Positions 8,932 through 18,301 of a stretch of 64,000 nucleotides of DNA are shown piece by piece. Below the pieces are notes generated by a model. It saw only the letters and a list, made by a program, of their open reading frames with translations. It made no database searches and had not been told where the DNA came from. The stretch is from Flavobacterium pectinovorum. Lineage in GTDB: Bacteria; Bacteroidota; Bacteroidia; Flavobacteriales; Flavobacteriaceae. The first letter of the stretch is position 1. Every line of letters begins with the position of its first letter. Location of the stretch: positions 186,001 to 250,000 of the forward strand of contig NZ_FRBX01000002.1 in assembly GCF_900142715.1 (NCBI RefSeq). Reading direction: 5' to 3'. Made by a program: the position numbers and the translations under genes.

Positions 8932-9011
8932 TTCAGAATGTAGAAACTTTAATAAATAATTCGTAATTTCATCAAAATCAATACTTTCAAGTATAATCAA
9001 AACCAAATAAG

Positions 9012-9137
9012 ATGAATAAGTTCGTAGAAGATTATGATGTTCCACCCTATTTATTTCAGATTCTGAATGTTGTATTTGCCATTATTTTGATTATTGTCTT
9101 GTATCAATTATACAGACATTTTAAAGGAAAAAAATAA
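9012..9137 (+). CDS. Small single-pass membrane protein, 41 residues
   Basis: The ORF reads MNKFVEDYDVPPYLFQ, then a hydrophobic segment (about residues 16-33, VVFAIILIIVLY) and a basic tail RHFKGKK. That topology (acidic N-terminus, one helix, positive C-terminus) is typical of real small membrane proteins and unlikely by chance in this AT-rich gap. I do not recognise the family. It sits between trpS and dprA (opposite strand). Expression is unproven. Confidence 0.55.
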   Translation: MNKFVEDYDVPPYLFQILNVVFAIILIIVLYQLYRHFKGKK

Positions 9138-9158
9138 TTTTAATTCAGTAATTACTCG

Positions 9159-10259
9159 TTAAATAGCTTCAAATAATTTGCCTGGCAATGGTCTAATTAC
9201 CCCTTTAAGTTCCATATTTAACAAAACCCCTGAGATTTTAAAAATCGGGAAATCGCACTGCAAGGCAATAATATCCAGCAATTCTTTGCCATTTTTTATT
9301 AAAAAATCATACACTTTTTGCTCATCAGGTTCGAGATCAACAAACAATGATTTTTGAATTGATTTGACTTTTTTTTCAATGTCCCAATTGAGCATATAAA
9401 TCAAATCTGCAGCGCTCGACAGAACATTTGCTTTTTGTGTTTTAATCAAATCATTGCAGCCCTGACTGTACTTATCAGTAACCCGGCCCGGAACCGCAAA
9501 AACATCCCGATTATAATCATTGGCAAGATTTGCGGTAATCAATGATCCTCCTTTATCAGCAGATTCAATGACAATTGTAGCTTCCGTCATTCCGGCCACA
9601 ATGCGATTTCGGCGCACGAAATTTTCTTTATCCGGATTTGACGAACTCCAGAATTCAGTAATAAAGCCACCGTTCTCCTCCATCTTTGCAACATATTTTT
9701 TGTGCGTTTTTGGATAAATCTGATTTAAACCATGTGCCAGAACACCAATGGTTTGCAAATTATTTTCCATCGCAATTTGGTGGGCTACAATATCAACTCC
9801 GTAAGCAAAACCGCTTACTATTACGGGATCAAGAGGTGCCAAATCTTCAATTAGTTTTCTACAAAAATCCGTTCCGTAGGAAGTAATCTGGCGCGTACCC
9901 ACAATACTGATTGTTCTTTTGTTTTTTAAATTCATATTTCCTGCAGAAAAGATCAAAACAGGCGAATCAAAACAATGTTTCAGGCGTTCCGGATAATTTT
10001 CGTCCTGAAAGAAAGAAACTTTTATATCATTAGATTTAATAAAATCAAGTTCTTTACTCGCTTTTTCAAAGATGGATTTGTCTTTCAAATTTTTTAATAA
10101 AACAGCACCAACTCCATCAATGGCAGCAATTTGATTTGTTTTTGTTGTAAAAACCGTTTCTGCCTTTCCAAAATGAGTCAGTAATTTTTTGGCCATAATA
10201 TCACCAACACCTTCTACTTTTAGTAAGGCTAACAAATAAAACAAATCTTGTTCTGACAT
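9159..10259 (-). CDS. dprA: DNA-processing protein DprA (Smf)
   Basis: 366 residues. A helical N-terminal region with a GVGDIMAKKLLTHFG helix-hairpin-helix-like motif leads into the Rossmann-like DprA domain: SIVGTRQITSYG, SGFAYGVDIVAHQIA, GGSLITANLANDYNRDVFAV and PGRVTDKYSQGCNDLI. A C-terminal winged-helix-like segment (about 300-366) follows. DprA loads RecA on incoming single-stranded DNA during natural transformation. A TATCTTTG box lies upstream on the minus strand (10338-10331), but without a clear TTG partner. It is convergent with trpS and the small ORF. Confidence 0.95.
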   Translation of the reverse strand: MSEQDLFYLLALLKVEGVGDIMAKKLLTHFGKAETVFTTKTNQIAAIDGVGAVLLKNLKDKSIFEKASKELDFIKSNDIKVSFFQDENYPERLKHCFDSPVLIFSAGNMNLKNKRTISIVGTRQITSYGTDFCRKLIEDLAPLDPVIVSGFAYGVDIVAHQIAMENNLQTIGVLAHGLNQIYPKTHKKYVAKMEENGGFITEFWSSSNPDKENFVRRNRIVAGMTEATIVIESADKGGSLITANLANDYNRDVFAVPGRVTDKYSQGCNDLIKTQKANVLSSAADLIYMLNWDIEKKVKSIQKSLFVDLEPDEQKVYDFLIKNGKELLDIIALQCDFPIFKISGVLLNMELKGVIRPLPGKLFEAI

Positions 10260-10514
10260 AATAAAATTTAATTTTTAAGAAGTAGAAAAAATCTTTAAAA
10301 CAATAACATCCCGACTACTTTTAAGAAGAACAAAGATATAAAACAGAAGTAATTTCCTGCTAAAATAAAATATTTAAACCTTATTATAATTATTATCAAA
10401 AAACTAATTATATTTAAATCGTTGAAAAAGAACAACATGTAAAACAATTCTGATTGTTAATAAAAATTGTGAATAAAATTTTGATAACTATATTGGATGC
10501 ATAACTTTGTTACT

Positions 10515-11483
10515 ATGAAAATCGAAACTTACATCGCGCAATTATTGTATCGTTATCAGTGTGTAACGGTTCCCGGATTTGGAGCATTTCTAACAGAAAT
10601 TCAGCCGGCTCAGGTGAATGAGAGCACAAATTCGTTTTTTCCACCAAAAAAAACAATCTCATTCAATGGTCTGTTAAAAAACAATGACGGACTATTAGCA
10701 AATCATATTGCTCAGGCAGAAAACACATCATACGGTTTTGCTGTGAGTGCTATTGCCCACGAGGTTTTAAACTGGAAAAAAGTATTAGAAGAATATGGCT
10801 CTTTGCAATTAAAAAATATTGGTGATATCCGTTTGAATGCAGATCAAAATATGGTTTTCTCACCAAACGATCAACATAACTATCTAACAAGCTCTTTCGG
10901 ACTAAGTCCGTTTGTTTCTCCTGTTGTAAAAAGAGAAATGTTTGAGAAAAAAGTGGCGGAACTTGAAGAAAGAGAAGCTATCGCCTTAAACGAAGATGAA
11001 GATGAAATTAAATCTTCAAAATCATATTTAAGATATGCTGCAATATTCGTTTTAGGCCTTGGTATTACAGGAAGTATTGGATATCCTATTTACCAAAACC
11101 AAATTGCAACACAAACACTTATCGTTGAAAGTGCAGTTCAGAAAAAGGTAGAAAACAAAATACAAGAAGCAACTTTTTTTATTCAAAATCCGTTGCCGGC
11201 AGTTACACTTTCTGTGGATTCTTCAAAAACAGAAACTGTAGAAACCAAAAAAATGCCTTATCATATTATGGCAGGAGCTTTTAGAAGTGAACAAAATGCC
11301 AAAAAAGCATATGATCAGTTGATTAAAGACGGTTACAGTGCGAGAATGCTTGGTGAAAACAAGCATGGTTTATTTCCGGTTTTGTACGGAAGTTATGCAA
11401 CAATGGCAGAAGCTGAAAAAGCACAAAAAGAAATTCAGAAAGGCGAAAATCCGGATGCCTGGATTTTAATCGAATCTTTATAA
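10515..11483 (+). CDS. HU-CCDC81 and SPOR domain membrane protein
   Basis: 322 residues from MKIETYIAQLLYRYQCVTVP (an ATG at 10497 would add six residues). The N-terminal half has two Bacteroidota-type HU-CCDC81 domains, recognisable by TVPGFGAFLTE and the FSPNDQHNYLTSSFGL region. A transmembrane helix (about 176-194, YAAIFVLGLGITGSIGYPIY) and a periplasmic C-terminal SPOR domain (about 250-322, PYHIMAGAFRSEQNAKKAYD) follow. SPOR domains bind denuded peptidoglycan at division sites, so a role in septal wall or nucleoid-envelope contact is plausible. A TAACTTTG box at 10502-10509 could be a -7 element almost abutting the start. Confidence 0.85.
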   Translation: MKIETYIAQLLYRYQCVTVPGFGAFLTEIQPAQVNESTNSFFPPKKTISFNGLLKNNDGLLANHIAQAENTSYGFAVSAIAHEVLNWKKVLEEYGSLQLKNIGDIRLNADQNMVFSPNDQHNYLTSSFGLSPFVSPVVKREMFEKKVAELEEREAIALNEDEDEIKSSKSYLRYAAIFVLGLGITGSIGYPIYQNQIATQTLIVESAVQKKVENKIQEATFFIQNPLPAVTLSVDSSKTETVETKKMPYHIMAGAFRSEQNAKKAYDQLIKDGYSARMLGENKHGLFPVLYGSYATMAEAEKAQKEIQKGENPDAWILIESL

Positions 11484-11491
11484 AAATTAAG

Positions 11492-11524
11492 AAAATCCAA
11501 TTCTGCAGAATTGGATTTTTTTTT
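11492..11524 (+). terminator. Terminator of the SPOR-domain gene
   Basis: AAAATCCAATTC and GAATTGGATTTT form a nearly uninterrupted palindrome around TGCA, followed by a long T-run. Confidence 0.85.
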
Positions 11525-11614
11525 GCCCTATTTTGTCCTTTAAAAATCGTCTGCAGTCGTCATGCAGATAATTCACCGTTTATTTTTGCTGGTAAATTTT
11601 AAAAATAAACATTA

Positions 11615-12076
11615 ATGAATACTACAATTAAATTTACTTTGGCATTAATGCTAATGTTGAGTTCTCAGGCGTTTTTTGCACAGAAAATAGTGACTAGTGA
11701 CAAACAGCAGCAAATCATCAACCAGAAGGCCGAAAAAGACGCTAAAAAAGCATCTGATGAATATCATGCGAAACTTAATGACGAACAGGCAAAATTAAAA
11801 AAGGAACAAAAGCGAGTAGAAAAGGAGAAAAAACAAGTCGAGAAACATCAAAAGGATTTGAAAAATTCTGAAAAAGATTTAGCTACCAGTAAAAAGAAAG
11901 TTGCTAAATTAGAATCGGAGAATCAAAAAATAAATTCAAAACTAGGTTCCCTTTCTGATGAAGAATCTCAAAAACAACAATTGAAAATAAAAAAGAATGA
12001 GCTTGAAATTCAAAAACTTAAAGTAAAGCAAATTGATCAGCAAAAGGCTTTAGATAAAGCGCAAGCGCAGATATAA
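11615..12076 (+). CDS. Secreted coiled-coil protein
   Basis: 153 residues. A signal peptide (residues 1-22, MNTTIKFTLALMLML...AFFAQ) is followed by an almost continuous Lys/Glu/Gln/Asp-rich heptad-like region, so the mature protein should be one long periplasmic or surface coiled coil. There is no enzyme motif. Similar small coiled-coil secreted proteins are common in Flavobacterium and unnamed. It is transcribed alone, between two strong terminators. Confidence 0.75.
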   Translation: MNTTIKFTLALMLMLSSQAFFAQKIVTSDKQQQIINQKAEKDAKKASDEYHAKLNDEQAKLKKEQKRVEKEKKQVEKHQKDLKNSEKDLATSKKKVAKLESENQKINSKLGSLSDEESQKQQLKIKKNELEIQKLKVKQIDQQKALDKAQAQI

Positions 12077-12079
12077 AAA

Positions 12080-12116
12080 TAAAAATCCTGTTTCATGTGG
12101 AACAGGATTTTTTTTA
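12080..12116 (+). terminator. Terminator built on a degenerate parS-like palindrome
   Basis: AAAAATCCTGTT pairs with AACAGGATTTTT around TCATGTGG, followed by T-rich sequence. The core TGTTTCATGTGGAACA (12089-12104) differs from the parS-like sites near mnmG by one base at the centre (CATGTG for CACGTG). Confidence 0.75.
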
Positions 12117-12135
12117 TCTCATAATTATCTTTGCT

Positions 12136-13653
12136 CTATGTCAGGTAAACAACTCCATTTTGCTGTACACGGCCATGCCCGATAAGACTATTCATAATTA
12201 AATCTCCATTGCCAATATATTGAATAAGGGCATAAAAACCATTTCCAAAAATATTATTTCCAAAAATTCTCTTGTGTACAGTATCGCCTGTTAGCCAATC
12301 CAAACCGGTAATTTCCCATCCTGTTCCTGCTGTTTTATAATATCCATTTACAAAAACGATATTAGATCCTGTACTAATTCCCGGAACCATACTTACATCT
12401 GAAACATCTCCGCGAGTCCAGACAGAACTCCATGAATGTGTAACGGGATTCCATTCAAACCTTTCTACTCCAAAGGGAGCATCTAAAATTGGTCCCCGGG
12501 CAAGAGCATCTACAAGAACTGCTCCGGTTAGCTGGTCATCTGTCAGACTAACATTATTTACAACAAAAGCGCCATATCCGCTTACTGCTACAGATTGATC
12601 TGTTTGTATAAATTCTGTTGTCAATGGTAAGCCGCAAGTTACTTGTATCTGTCCTGCAATTCTATCTGTAAAACCAACCGGAATCTCATTTCGCCAAAAG
12701 GCGATCAAGCCCATTCTTTTCAGCCCGTCTGTGATAACGACGAGTTTATCTGCATCATTTCCAAACCCCATTAAAGTTGGTGTTGCTCCAGAGCCGGAAC
12801 CAAAAAGAGTCGGGAAAGTATCGCCTGTAGGATAAGCAGATTCCCAAGCACCATCTGCCGGATTAGAGGAAATTATGGTTCCTGTCCAAACCAATTTATA
12901 CATTTTTTTATCGGTAACAACATAAATTCCTCCATCTTCATCTACTGCTACAGAATTAGAAATTGTTTCTGTTGGGCTAAAAGTATACTGCGCTAAAGCA
13001 GGAGCTGTTAGATTTCTGTTTAAGATTGTAATAGAGCGTCCGCCAACAACAATCAAACGTCCGTCAAATGTCATCGATAATCCCGCAACCGATTCGCCGC
13101 TCGGGAGAACTGTAGACGTCTGTATGCTTCGTTTAACTTCAATTCCCGGAAATAAAACTGATGATTTTAAATTTATGGCATTTATTGCTCCTAAATAGTT
13201 CACGTATACATCATTATTATTATCTACAACACTATAAACGCCTCCAAAAAGTCCAAAACCGCTTCCTCCGCCAAGTCCAAGTGCGCTTAATGCAGTTTGA
13301 ATTGCAGTAATTGATGCAAACGGCTGATTTAAAACAGATGCCAAAAGTGATGTTACAATAGTTGGGGCGCCGGGAAGTGGTAATCTGTAAAGCGGCGTAA
13401 AATTATCATTTGAAACTCTGATATAAGAAACATCTGTAAGTGAAACTCCCCACATATAATCCGGATCTGTAGAGGCTAATGTCATGATGTTAATGGGTCC
13501 GCCTGCAACTTGTGGTAAAGGTGTAAGCAATGGCAAAACTGATGTTACATTTTTAATATCTCGCGGAACTTCATTTGGAAAATTGTCGGTTTGAGCAGAA
13601 TCAAAATGAGTAATTGCATACTTTGGAGCGGCCAAAAATGGATTGTTTGTCAT
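12136..13653 (-). CDS. Predicted beta-propeller-like protein, family not recognised
   Basis: 505 residues without a signal peptide or membrane segment. Repeated short patterns such as SVAVDEDGGIYVVTDKKMYK, GLSMTFDGRLIVVGGRSITI and GVYSVVDNNNDVYVNYLGA resemble blades of a WD40/YVTN-type propeller. A Gly-rich loop (GLGGGSGFGLFGG) lies near residue 130. The composition (Gly, Val, Thr, few Lys) is unlike neighbouring genes, which hints at transfer, but I did not measure codon use. It is convergent with the coiled-coil gene. Being apparently cytoplasmic is odd for a propeller of this type; export without a classical signal cannot be excluded. Confidence 0.6.
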   Translation of the reverse strand: MTNNPFLAAPKYAITHFDSAQTDNFPNEVPRDIKNVTSVLPLLTPLPQVAGGPINIMTLASTDPDYMWGVSLTDVSYIRVSNDNFTPLYRLPLPGAPTIVTSLLASVLNQPFASITAIQTALSALGLGGGSGFGLFGGVYSVVDNNNDVYVNYLGAINAINLKSSVLFPGIEVKRSIQTSTVLPSGESVAGLSMTFDGRLIVVGGRSITILNRNLTAPALAQYTFSPTETISNSVAVDEDGGIYVVTDKKMYKLVWTGTIISSNPADGAWESAYPTGDTFPTLFGSGSGATPTLMGFGNDADKLVVITDGLKRMGLIAFWRNEIPVGFTDRIAGQIQVTCGLPLTTEFIQTDQSVAVSGYGAFVVNNVSLTDDQLTGAVLVDALARGPILDAPFGVERFEWNPVTHSWSSVWTRGDVSDVSMVPGISTGSNIVFVNGYYKTAGTGWEITGLDWLTGDTVHKRIFGNNIFGNGFYALIQYIGNGDLIMNSLIGHGRVQQNGVVYLT

Positions 13654-13819
13654 AGTTAAATAGGTTTTAAGGTTAAAAAAATTAATAGTTAGAAAAGCTT
13701 ATTTATAAGATTTTATGCATTTAAATGCTTTATAAAAATAACCTTAAATATTGAATACTAGACAATTAATTAATATTTTAACACTATTAAACCTATAAAC
13801 AAGGTTTTTAAAATAAATA

Positions 13820-14572
13820 TTATTTTACAATAATAGCATCTTGCTCCAGAATCTTTTTATTGTTCTGATAAATGGTCAAAGTCGCAGGCGGTGAATCATT
13901 TGTCCCTAAAACGATGATGTAACATCGATACAGATAATCACCTTTTTTAAAATCGAAATAGCTATTTCCTCCACTTCCGTCGGGAATCCATTTTCCGTTA
14001 GTAATAACTAAATCAGGCTTTTCACTCATTTTTTGTTTGAGAGACCAAGAAGCATAACGGTAATTATTATTTCCTAAATCATCAATTCTAATTCTGAATT
14101 TTGACGATTCCAGAATATATTCCGGAGCTTTAAATTTTGCGATTGACGGATGCAGTTTTGCTTTCTCGGCCGCAATCAATTTATTACTAAGATTTTTCTC
14201 AGCCTGAGATTGATAATTAATACTAATAATTTTTCCATCAGTATCAATCCATAAAGTGCCTTGATTCAGCATAATTCCTCGCCAGCCAACTTCCGACCAA
14301 TCTTTTGCGGGATTTGATTTAATGATTTCATTTTTCAACGTCACATCAAAAATCTGATCGTATTTCTTTATAAAATCAGCTTTGTTTTTAACGTTCGGAA
14401 TTGGATAATCTCTTCCAAGCGGAAAAGAAATAAAAGCCGCAACTCCCTCTTTGTTATTGCTTTTTACATTGGCAATAAAGCTTTTGATAAACTTTTGATA
14501 TTGTGGTTTTAAATCCTGGCTAAAAGTCAATTGACTGCAAAAAATAATGAGGTATATTATTCTAATTTTCAT
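13820..14572 (-). CDS. Secreted protein of unknown function
   Basis: 250 residues with an N-terminal signal peptide (MKIRIIYLIIFCSQLTFS). The first half is a helical region with YQKFIKSFIANVKSNNKEGV and FISFPLGRDYPIPN, resembling NTF2-like or stalk domains found in unnamed flavobacterial exported proteins. The second half is beta-rich (YRYASWSLKQK, TNGKWIPDGSGGNSYFDFKK). I recognise no catalytic residues. It is separated by 166 bp from the propeller-like gene on the same strand and may be transcribed before it. Confidence 0.68.
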   Translation of the reverse strand: MKIRIIYLIIFCSQLTFSQDLKPQYQKFIKSFIANVKSNNKEGVAAFISFPLGRDYPIPNVKNKADFIKKYDQIFDVTLKNEIIKSNPAKDWSEVGWRGIMLNQGTLWIDTDGKIISINYQSQAEKNLSNKLIAAEKAKLHPSIAKFKAPEYILESSKFRIRIDDLGNNNYRYASWSLKQKMSEKPDLVITNGKWIPDGSGGNSYFDFKKGDYLYRCYIIVLGTNDSPPATLTIYQNNKKILEQDAIIVK

Positions 14573-14676
14573 CTATAAATCATTTTATTAATTATAAATC
14601 TGATAACTATAAAGTTAGCAAATTAATGTTTTATTCGAACATTACAGCTTCTACATTATTAAAAATCAGTATTATA

Positions 14677-14692
14677 TGTTTAACGTGGAACA
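14677..14692. other. Degenerate parS-like site
   Basis: TGTTTAACGTGGAACA matches the parS-like consensus of this window except for one base (position 6). It lies in the gap between a secreted-protein gene and the PIF1-like helicase gene. A single mismatch makes ParB binding uncertain. Confidence 0.4.
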
Positions 14693-14760
14693 ATTAAAAA
14701 GTCTTAAAATAATTTGTAATTTTTCTATTTTACATAATGTTAATTAGCAAAATCTAAAAA

Positions 14761-17040
14761 TCAATTAATACTTGCTTTGAACATTTTAAGCTCATCCCAG
14801 GTAAATTCATCGCCGTATTTTTCTTTTAATGGATTTAAAGATTCTTCCTGATAGAACTCAAAAGCTTCACGCAAAGCCAGAATTTTATCGTACGGCAGGA
14901 CATCCGAAATATTAACCTTCTTAGCCTGAATTAGTTTAACAAAATGCGTTTCAACAGTTTGCACAGTTAGCTTACGAATGCGCGCTATATCTGCAATTGA
15001 ATTTTTCTCCAGCCACAAATCATGAGTTTCTTCTATAGTAGTTTTTTTAGCAGCTTTAGGTTCATTTTTATCTAATTTCCTTGCTGTATAACGAACAACA
15101 GGTTCTTCAGTTTTGAAGATATCGGTATTCGTCATGTTTAATTCCTCGCGAATCTTTGCAATCTTGTCTAATTTGTAATTTTTAATCGCTGAAGAGCTTA
15201 ATTTTTCTTTGCAAATAGTCTCTCCGGCAACAACAATTTCAATTAATAATTTAGCTTTCATTAAGCGCAAAACGGCCTTTGTTTGCAAGTCATCTAAAAA
15301 AGCTAATTCTTCGTAAAACTCTTTTACTTTTTTATATTTCTGAATTTCAGCCATTTTCTGCAAAAGATCTGTCACCAGTTTGTCCATCGGCTTGAAAAAA
15401 TAATCGTAAGCGGCCACTACCCTTTCCTGCACAAAGAATAAATCAACAGTTTCTTTATTGAAAATTTTATTGAGCTGATGGATGAATTTTTGGGACGGAT
15501 CTAAAAGCAACTCAATAGTTTCCAAACGCTTTGCCGCCCAGACAGAATGTTTCGCTTTTTCAGAATTCACTGCATTTTCATTATAACTAAAACGGTGATT
15601 GCGCCATTCTTGTGCTAAATCGGTCCAGTTAAAACTGTTAATCAAATAGTTATGAATAAAATTTTTGGTTTCAAAATGCAAAGAGTTCTTTAAAACTTCT
15701 TCCGTTGCTTTGTTCAAAGAATAATCCATTACGTCCTGATCGTTAGAAATGCCATTCATTTGCAATGGAGAAAGCAAAATAAGCCCGTTTAAAGAAGTTA
15801 AACGAGATAATGCTACATATGCCTGTCCGGGTAAAAAAACTTGCGATACATCGAGCGCAGCTTTCTCAAATGTCAAACCCTGACTTTTGTGAACTGTAAT
15901 TGCCCAAGCCAATTTAAGGGGATAATGTGCAAATGTGCCCAAAACCTCTTCTTCAACCTCTTTTGTGAGCTCGTTTACTTTATAGCGAATGTTTTTCCAC
16001 TCGTATTTCTCAACTTCAATGGTTTTATTCTCTTCAGGAAAATGAACGAAGATTTCTTCAGGCGAAAGCGATTTTATAATGCCCATTTTTCCGTTGAAAT
16101 AGCGCTTTTCAAAAGAAATATCATTCTTCACAAACATAACTTGTGCTCCTACTTTCAATTTCAGATTTTCCTCTACCGGAAATATTTTCTCGGGAAAATC
16201 TCCAACAATAAAGGGCTGAAAAGCAAATTCATTTCCCGCTAAATCATTAATAGCCTGTTCATTAATTGAATCGGCTTTTGCGTTATGAGTTGTGAGCGTA
16301 ATATAACCGGGATTGTTTTTTAGGTCGAAATCGGGTTTTACATATTCGTTCAAAACCTGAATATCCTGAGGTGTAATCTGGTTATTACGAAGATTATTTA
16401 AAACAGAAATAAAAGTGTCGTCTGTCTGGCGATAAATCTTGGATAATTCGATGTAAAGTGGCGGATTTTGCTGGATTACATGCGAATGAAAGAAAAATTT
16501 CCCTTTGTAATAATTGCGTAAAGTTCGCCATTCTTCATCCCTGATTACAGGCGGTAATTGCAGCAAATCGCCAATAAAAAGCACCTGAACACCGCCAAAA
16601 GAGCGTGAATTTCTGCGAACGGTCTGCATCATAAAATCAATAGCATCCAGTAAATCAGCTCGCAGCATACTTACTTCGTCAATAATCAGCAATTCCATAT
16701 TTCGAATCACATTTCGCTTTACATTATTCATTTTAAAGTGTCTGCGAAGCGTTTCTTTATTCTCAAACTTCACCGTTTCAGTAAATTTTGATGCTTCATC
16801 GTACGATGGAATAAAGGCCGAAAAAGGCAATTGAAACATCGAATGAATAGTTACTCCACCCGCGTTTAAGGCAGCAATTCCCGTGGGAGCTACCACAACA
16901 GTGTTTTTGTGCGTTGTAGCGATAATTTCGCGCAAAAGCGTAGTTTTTCCTGTACCAGCTTTACCAGTAAGAAATATAGATTTTTGCGTTTGATTGATGA
17001 ATTGTAAAGTGTAAGCAGCAGCTTCTGAAACGTTTTGCAT
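14761..17040 (-). CDS. PIF1-like helicase with C-terminal helix-turn-helix
   Basis: 759 residues. The P-loop LTGKAGTGKTTLL (residues 24-36), APTGIAALNAGGVTIHSMF (motif Ia), LLIIDEVSMLRADLLD (Walker B), GDLLQLPPV and the C-terminal helicase block AWAITVHKSQGLTFEKA plus YVALSRLTSL identify a PIF1/RecD2-type superfamily 1B DNA helicase. Residues about 660-735 (TIEETHDLWLEKNSIADIAR...) look like a helix-turn-helix domain often fused to these enzymes in Bacteroidota. The enzyme should unwind DNA 5'-3', possibly G-quadruplexes or stalled forks. It is transcribed alone. Confidence 0.88.
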   Translation of the reverse strand: MQNVSEAAAYTLQFINQTQKSIFLTGKAGTGKTTLLREIIATTHKNTVVVAPTGIAALNAGGVTIHSMFQLPFSAFIPSYDEASKFTETVKFENKETLRRHFKMNNVKRNVIRNMELLIIDEVSMLRADLLDAIDFMMQTVRRNSRSFGGVQVLFIGDLLQLPPVIRDEEWRTLRNYYKGKFFFHSHVIQQNPPLYIELSKIYRQTDDTFISVLNNLRNNQITPQDIQVLNEYVKPDFDLKNNPGYITLTTHNAKADSINEQAINDLAGNEFAFQPFIVGDFPEKIFPVEENLKLKVGAQVMFVKNDISFEKRYFNGKMGIIKSLSPEEIFVHFPEENKTIEVEKYEWKNIRYKVNELTKEVEEEVLGTFAHYPLKLAWAITVHKSQGLTFEKAALDVSQVFLPGQAYVALSRLTSLNGLILLSPLQMNGISNDQDVMDYSLNKATEEVLKNSLHFETKNFIHNYLINSFNWTDLAQEWRNHRFSYNENAVNSEKAKHSVWAAKRLETIELLLDPSQKFIHQLNKIFNKETVDLFFVQERVVAAYDYFFKPMDKLVTDLLQKMAEIQKYKKVKEFYEELAFLDDLQTKAVLRLMKAKLLIEIVVAGETICKEKLSSSAIKNYKLDKIAKIREELNMTNTDIFKTEEPVVRYTARKLDKNEPKAAKKTTIEETHDLWLEKNSIADIARIRKLTVQTVETHFVKLIQAKKVNISDVLPYDKILALREAFEFYQEESLNPLKEKYGDEFTWDELKMFKASIN

Positions 17041-17084
17041 TGGGCAATAATTGAAGAACTAAAAGTATCTTATTTTTATAAAAG

Positions 17085-17117
17085 AAAAAACCTAAATCCG
17101 GTAGATTTAGGTTTTTT
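17085..17117. terminator. Bidirectional terminator between ompH-like gene and helicase gene
   Basis: CCTAAATC (17091-17098) and GATTTAGG (17104-17111) with flanking A6 and T6 runs. It ends the OmpH-like transcript before the helicase gene. Confidence 0.8.
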
Positions 17118-17138
17118 AATTATTTCGTTGGTGTGGTA

Positions 17139-17720
17139 TTATTTTTTAGCAGCTTCGCCTTCTTTTGCTGCAGGCTTAGCTTCTGCTTTTGGAGAATCTT
17201 TGTATTTATCATTCAAAGCTTTAATAATATCTTTTGTGATATCATACTTATCTTCAGCATATAATACTGTTGCAGCATCACCAGTACCGTAGATATAAGA
17301 GTAACCGTTCTTCTTACCGTATTCTTTAATGAATTTTTTAACTCCACTTACAAGAGAATCCATTTCAACACCACTTTCTTGTTGTAATTGTTGAGATAAT
17401 GCTTGCTGAGCGTAACCCAATTGTTGCTCTCTTTTTTGCAACTCCGCACCTCTTTGTTGAGCCCAGGCTTGCCCGTTTGCTTGTGCCTGACTTTGAAAAT
17501 TAGCAGCGTCTTGTTTAAAACGAGTAATTTCCGCTTGTAGTTGTCTTCCCTTTTCTTCAGCTTGAGCTTTGTATTTTGCCTCAAGATCTTTCGCTTCAGT
17601 GTACTCTTTCATTAAAACCGAAGTATCAACGTAAGCTGTTTTTACTTCCTTAACTTCTGCTGTTTTATTACACGAAACAACCGAAATTGAAAGTGCGATA
17701 ATTACTAATGCTTTTTTCAT
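17139..17720 (-). CDS. OmpH/Skp family lipoprotein
   Basis: 193 residues. MKKALVIIALSISVVSC ends in a lipobox (VVSC), so the protein is probably acylated at Cys17. The rest matches OmpH/Skp: a short beta-strand start (TAYVDTSVLMKEYTEAKDLE), a long Gln/Glu/Lys coiled coil (about 45-110) and a return helix. Skp proteins are trimeric periplasmic chaperones for outer-membrane proteins. A lipid anchor and an Ala/Lys/Glu tail (PKAEAKPAAKEGEAAKK) are departures from the soluble E. coli type. No bamA lies next to it in this window. Confidence 0.85.
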   Translation of the reverse strand: MKKALVIIALSISVVSCNKTAEVKEVKTAYVDTSVLMKEYTEAKDLEAKYKAQAEEKGRQLQAEITRFKQDAANFQSQAQANGQAWAQQRGAELQKREQQLGYAQQALSQQLQQESGVEMDSLVSGVKKFIKEYGKKNGYSYIYGTGDAATVLYAEDKYDITKDIIKALNDKYKDSPKAEAKPAAKEGEAAKK

Positions 17721-17860
17721 TTTCTAAATTTCTAATTTTTTTAATGTATTGAAGACAAAAATATAAAAAAATAAATAGCATCAACATAAAGTTTAAAAAA
17801 TGCTCGAATTTTATGATATTAGTTTTACTTATAAAGAAAAACATTAGCATAAAAAATCAT

Positions 17861-17982
17861 TATTAAAAATGACTTCCACAGCTTTTATTAGAGCCGTTTT
17901 CTCAAAAAAAATAACACAAACCCTCATTCTTCCTGAAAAAACACTGCAAATAGGCTTATTTAGCGTTTCAGCCGTTTTTTGA
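17861..17982. repeat. Direct repeat copy A (122 bp)
   Basis: Diverged copy of the element at 18302-18422. Shared blocks in the same order are TATTAAAA, TTATTAGAGCC, TTTCTC, a C-rich stretch, GAAAAA, AGGCTTATTTAGCGTTT / CGCGCTTATTTTGCGTTT, and AGC(C)GTTTTTT. It lies in the 688 bp gap 17721-18408, which otherwise holds low-complexity AT sequence and a perfect TTTTCAAATTT-G-AAATTTGAAAA palindrome (18197-18219). Confidence 0.55.
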
Positions 17983-18301
17983 GCATAAAACGCTATCCGT
18001 TTATCATTTTTACTGCCTTGTATTTTTAAAATTGATCACAGTCCAAAAAATTATCAAAATTTCATTTTTTTTGTTCTGCAATTTTCAGAAATAGAAATTC
18101 GAATAAAAAGTATCATTTATGAAATTTTACTTTGAAAAACACAAAAATAAAACTTCGACATAAAAACAAAATTTCAGCAATTTTTACATCATTCTATTTT
18201 CAAATTTGAAATTTGAAAATTCAGCGTAAAATTTGAAAAAACACTCGTTTTTTATGGTATTGCTTTTATTTATGGAACCGTCTAAAAGTATAAAAAACCG
18301 C

